A stretch of 6,774 nt of DNA from an uncultured Clostridia bacterium (GTDB lineage Bacteria > Bacillota > Clostridia > Christensenellales > UBA1242): positions 1-6,774 of the forward strand of contig CAOJFR010000041.1 in NCBI GenBank assembly GCA_948434855.1, read 5' to 3'. Position numbers and translations under genes: made by a program. Every line of letters begins with the position of its first letter. The stretch's first letter is position 1. Below the pieces are notes generated by a model, which searched no databases, was not told the DNA's origin, and worked only from the letters and a program-made list of their open reading frames with translations. This document shows, one piece after another, positions 5,582 through 6,774 of the stretch.

Positions 5582-6774
5582 TTATTTTCTGGTATAAACA
5601 AAATAATCGCCATCTAAAGCTTTAGAATAATTTTCATTAAGGAAAGAATTTGAGCCATCATCAACATCAGCCAAAACCCTAACCGTCCCCGCATTTAAAA
5701 GCAAACCACCAAAATAATTAACACCGCCATTAGTAACTAATTTATATACTTCTTCGCTTTCTATTATAACTGTTGTTAAATTACTGCAATATTCAAACGC
5801 CCATTTTTCTATAATTGTTACACTACTTGGAATAGTAATTGAAGTCAAACTGCCGCAACCAGAAAACGCACTCTCTCCTATGCTTGTTACACTATTTGGA
5901 ATTTTTATGGTAGTTAAATTAACACATTCATAAAATGCCCTGTCAGCAATAAATTTACAATTCTCATTAATATTGCAGCTTGTTATGTCTTTTGAAACTG
6001 CCTCAATTAAAAATAAATATGGATTTTCTTCATTTCCCAAATACTTTGCATTATCATATACATTAAATTGTAAAGTATTACAATACTCAAATGCATAATA
6101 TCCAATTCTTATCACGCTGTCTGGGATAGTTATTGTAGTTAAGCTATAACAACCATAAAATGTATAATCTTCTATACTTGTTACACTACTTGGGATTTCT
6201 ATTGCAGTTAAACTACCACATTCATAAAAGGTACTACTTCCTATACTTGTCACACTATTTGGAATTTCTATTGAAGTTAAACTGCTGCAATACTCAAATA
6301 CATTACCACCTATGCCAATTACACTGTTTGGAATTGTAATTGAACCTAAATTACTACAATCTTTAAAAGCATAATAGCCAATTAACTTGCAATCTTCATT
6401 AATATTGCAACTTGTTATATCCTTTGAAACTGCTTCAATCAAAACAAGATATGGGTTTTCTTCATTTCCTAAATATTTTGCATTGTCATATATATTATAT
6501 TGTAGATTATTGCAATCTCTAAACATATCAGCTCTAATGCTTGTTACACTATTAGGAATTACTATTGTAGATAAATTACTGCAACCATCAAATGCACACC
6601 ATCCAATACTTATTACGCTATTTGGAATTTCTATTGAAGTTAAACTACTGCAATTTGCAAATACTCTTTCCCCTAAACTCTTTACACTTTGTGAAATAGT
6701 AATTGAAGTCAAACTACTACAATTAGAAAATGCAGAATCTCCTATATTTGTTACGCTGTTTGGTATGCTAATTG
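5582..6774 (-). CDS. LRR_5 (BspA-type) leucine-rich-repeat protein, C-terminal part, gene open at the right edge
   Basis: 396 residues are visible and the frame runs out of the window upstream with no start. A TTG at 6712 is not the start, because the preceding 20 codons (ISIPNSVTNIGDSAFSNCSSL) continue the repeat perfectly. The protein consists of about 12 LRR_5 units of 23 residues of the form (T/E)IPNSVTSIG-x-x-AF-x-x-C-x-x-L-T-x. Two non-repeat inserts (visible residues 93-124 and 237-268) share YDNAKYLGNEENPY and LIEAVSKDITSCNIN, a module often found inside such proteins. The last 60 residues form a separate C-terminal piece ending in DGDYFVYTRK. BspA-type proteins are often surface or secreted and bind host or bacterial proteins, but whether this one has a signal peptide cannot be seen. 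It is much closer to textbook BspA than the 240-residue protein at 1498-2220. Confidence 0.93.
   Translation of the reverse strand, partial: ISIPNSVTNIGDSAFSNCSSLTSITISQSVKSLGERVFANCSSLTSIEIPNSVISIGWCAFDGCSNLSTIVIPNSVTSIRADMFRDCNNLQYNIYDNAKYLGNEENPYLVLIEAVSKDITSCNINEDCKLIGYYAFKDCSNLGSITIPNSVIGIGGNVFEYCSSLTSIEIPNSVTSIGSSTFYECGSLTAIEIPSSVTSIEDYTFYGCYSLTTITIPDSVIRIGYYAFEYCNTLQFNVYDNAKYLGNEENPYLFLIEAVSKDITSCNINENCKFIADRAFYECVNLTTIKIPNSVTSIGESAFSGCGSLTSITIPSSVTIIEKWAFEYCSNLTTVIIESEEVYKLVTNGGVNYFGGLLLNAGTVRVLADVDDGSNSFLNENYSKALDGDYFVYTRK
5955..6084 (-). repeat. Internal duplication in LRR gene, copy B
   Basis: Encodes the insert with YDNAKYLGNEENPYLFLIEAVSKDITSCNINENCKF split across the repeat array. 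It aligns without gaps to 6387-6516 at an offset of 432 bp (144 codons), pointing to tandem duplication of a block of several LRR units plus the insert. Confidence 0.8.
6387..6516 (-). repeat. Internal duplication in LRR gene, copy A
   Basis: N-terminal copy of the duplicated insert; the protein differs from copy B at only a few positions (for example NIYD versus NVYD, YLVLI versus YLFLI). Silent third-position changes are common, so the duplication is not very recent. Confidence 0.8.

Noticed and set aside
6710..6712. TTG start codon for the right-hand LRR gene
   Set aside because: The repeat pattern continues in frame upstream to the window edge, and no ribosome binding site precedes the TTG, so the gene is simply cut.
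5582..6774. CRISPR-like regular repeats at about 69-bp spacing
   Set aside because: The periodicity comes from 23-residue LRR units in one continuous reading frame; the repeats are degenerate with no unique spacers.

Overview
The window looks like a chromosomal piece of a low-GC, Gram-positive-type bacterium, most likely an uncultured Bacillota (Clostridia-like, gut-associated) lineage. The reasons are AT-rich intergenic DNA, AGGAG/GAGGT ribosome binding sites, TTGACA/TATAAT-type promoters, intrinsic terminators with U-tracts, BspA-type leucine-rich-repeat (LRR_5) proteins and a divergent Clostridia-like 16S rRNA. The genus-level assignment is not secure from sequence reading alone.

Layout, left to right. 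(1) 1-1135, minus strand: the 5' three quarters of a 16S rRNA gene, cut by the left window edge. (2) 1136-1497: the rRNA leader and promoter region. It has two promoters reading towards the 16S, each built on a copy of the same 36-bp AT-rich element, and an 18-bp palindrome at the presumed start site of the proximal one. (3) 1498-2220, minus: a 240-residue LRR_5 protein with no visible signal peptide. (4) 2252-2277: an intrinsic terminator for the next gene. (5) 2322-2741, minus: a DUF523/TudS-family protein, the family that includes the Fe-S thiouracil desulfidase. (6) 2742-2980: a divergent intergenic region with a good plus-strand promoter and a structured leader RNA ending in an intrinsic terminator (attenuator-like). 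(7) 2981-4684, plus: an NCS2 uracil/xanthine-type permease with altered substrate-site residues and a 115-residue lysine/alanine/threonine-rich tail. (8) 4707-5348, plus: uracil phosphoribosyltransferase (upp), 22 nt behind the permease. (9) 5349-5581: an intergenic region with a nested inverted repeat and a bidirectional terminator. (10) 5582-6774, minus: the 3' part of a larger LRR_5 protein that runs off the right edge.

Functionally the centre is a small pyrimidine-base salvage module. The permease imports a base and upp converts uracil plus PRPP to UMP. The divergently transcribed DUF523 protein could desulfurise thiouracil to uracil so that it can feed the same route. The permease leader carries two hairpins whose loops are complementary, upstream of and including the terminator, which suggests RNA-level control that does not match the PyrR or purine-riboswitch patterns I know. 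The two LRR_5 genes flank this module and are unrelated to it in pathway.
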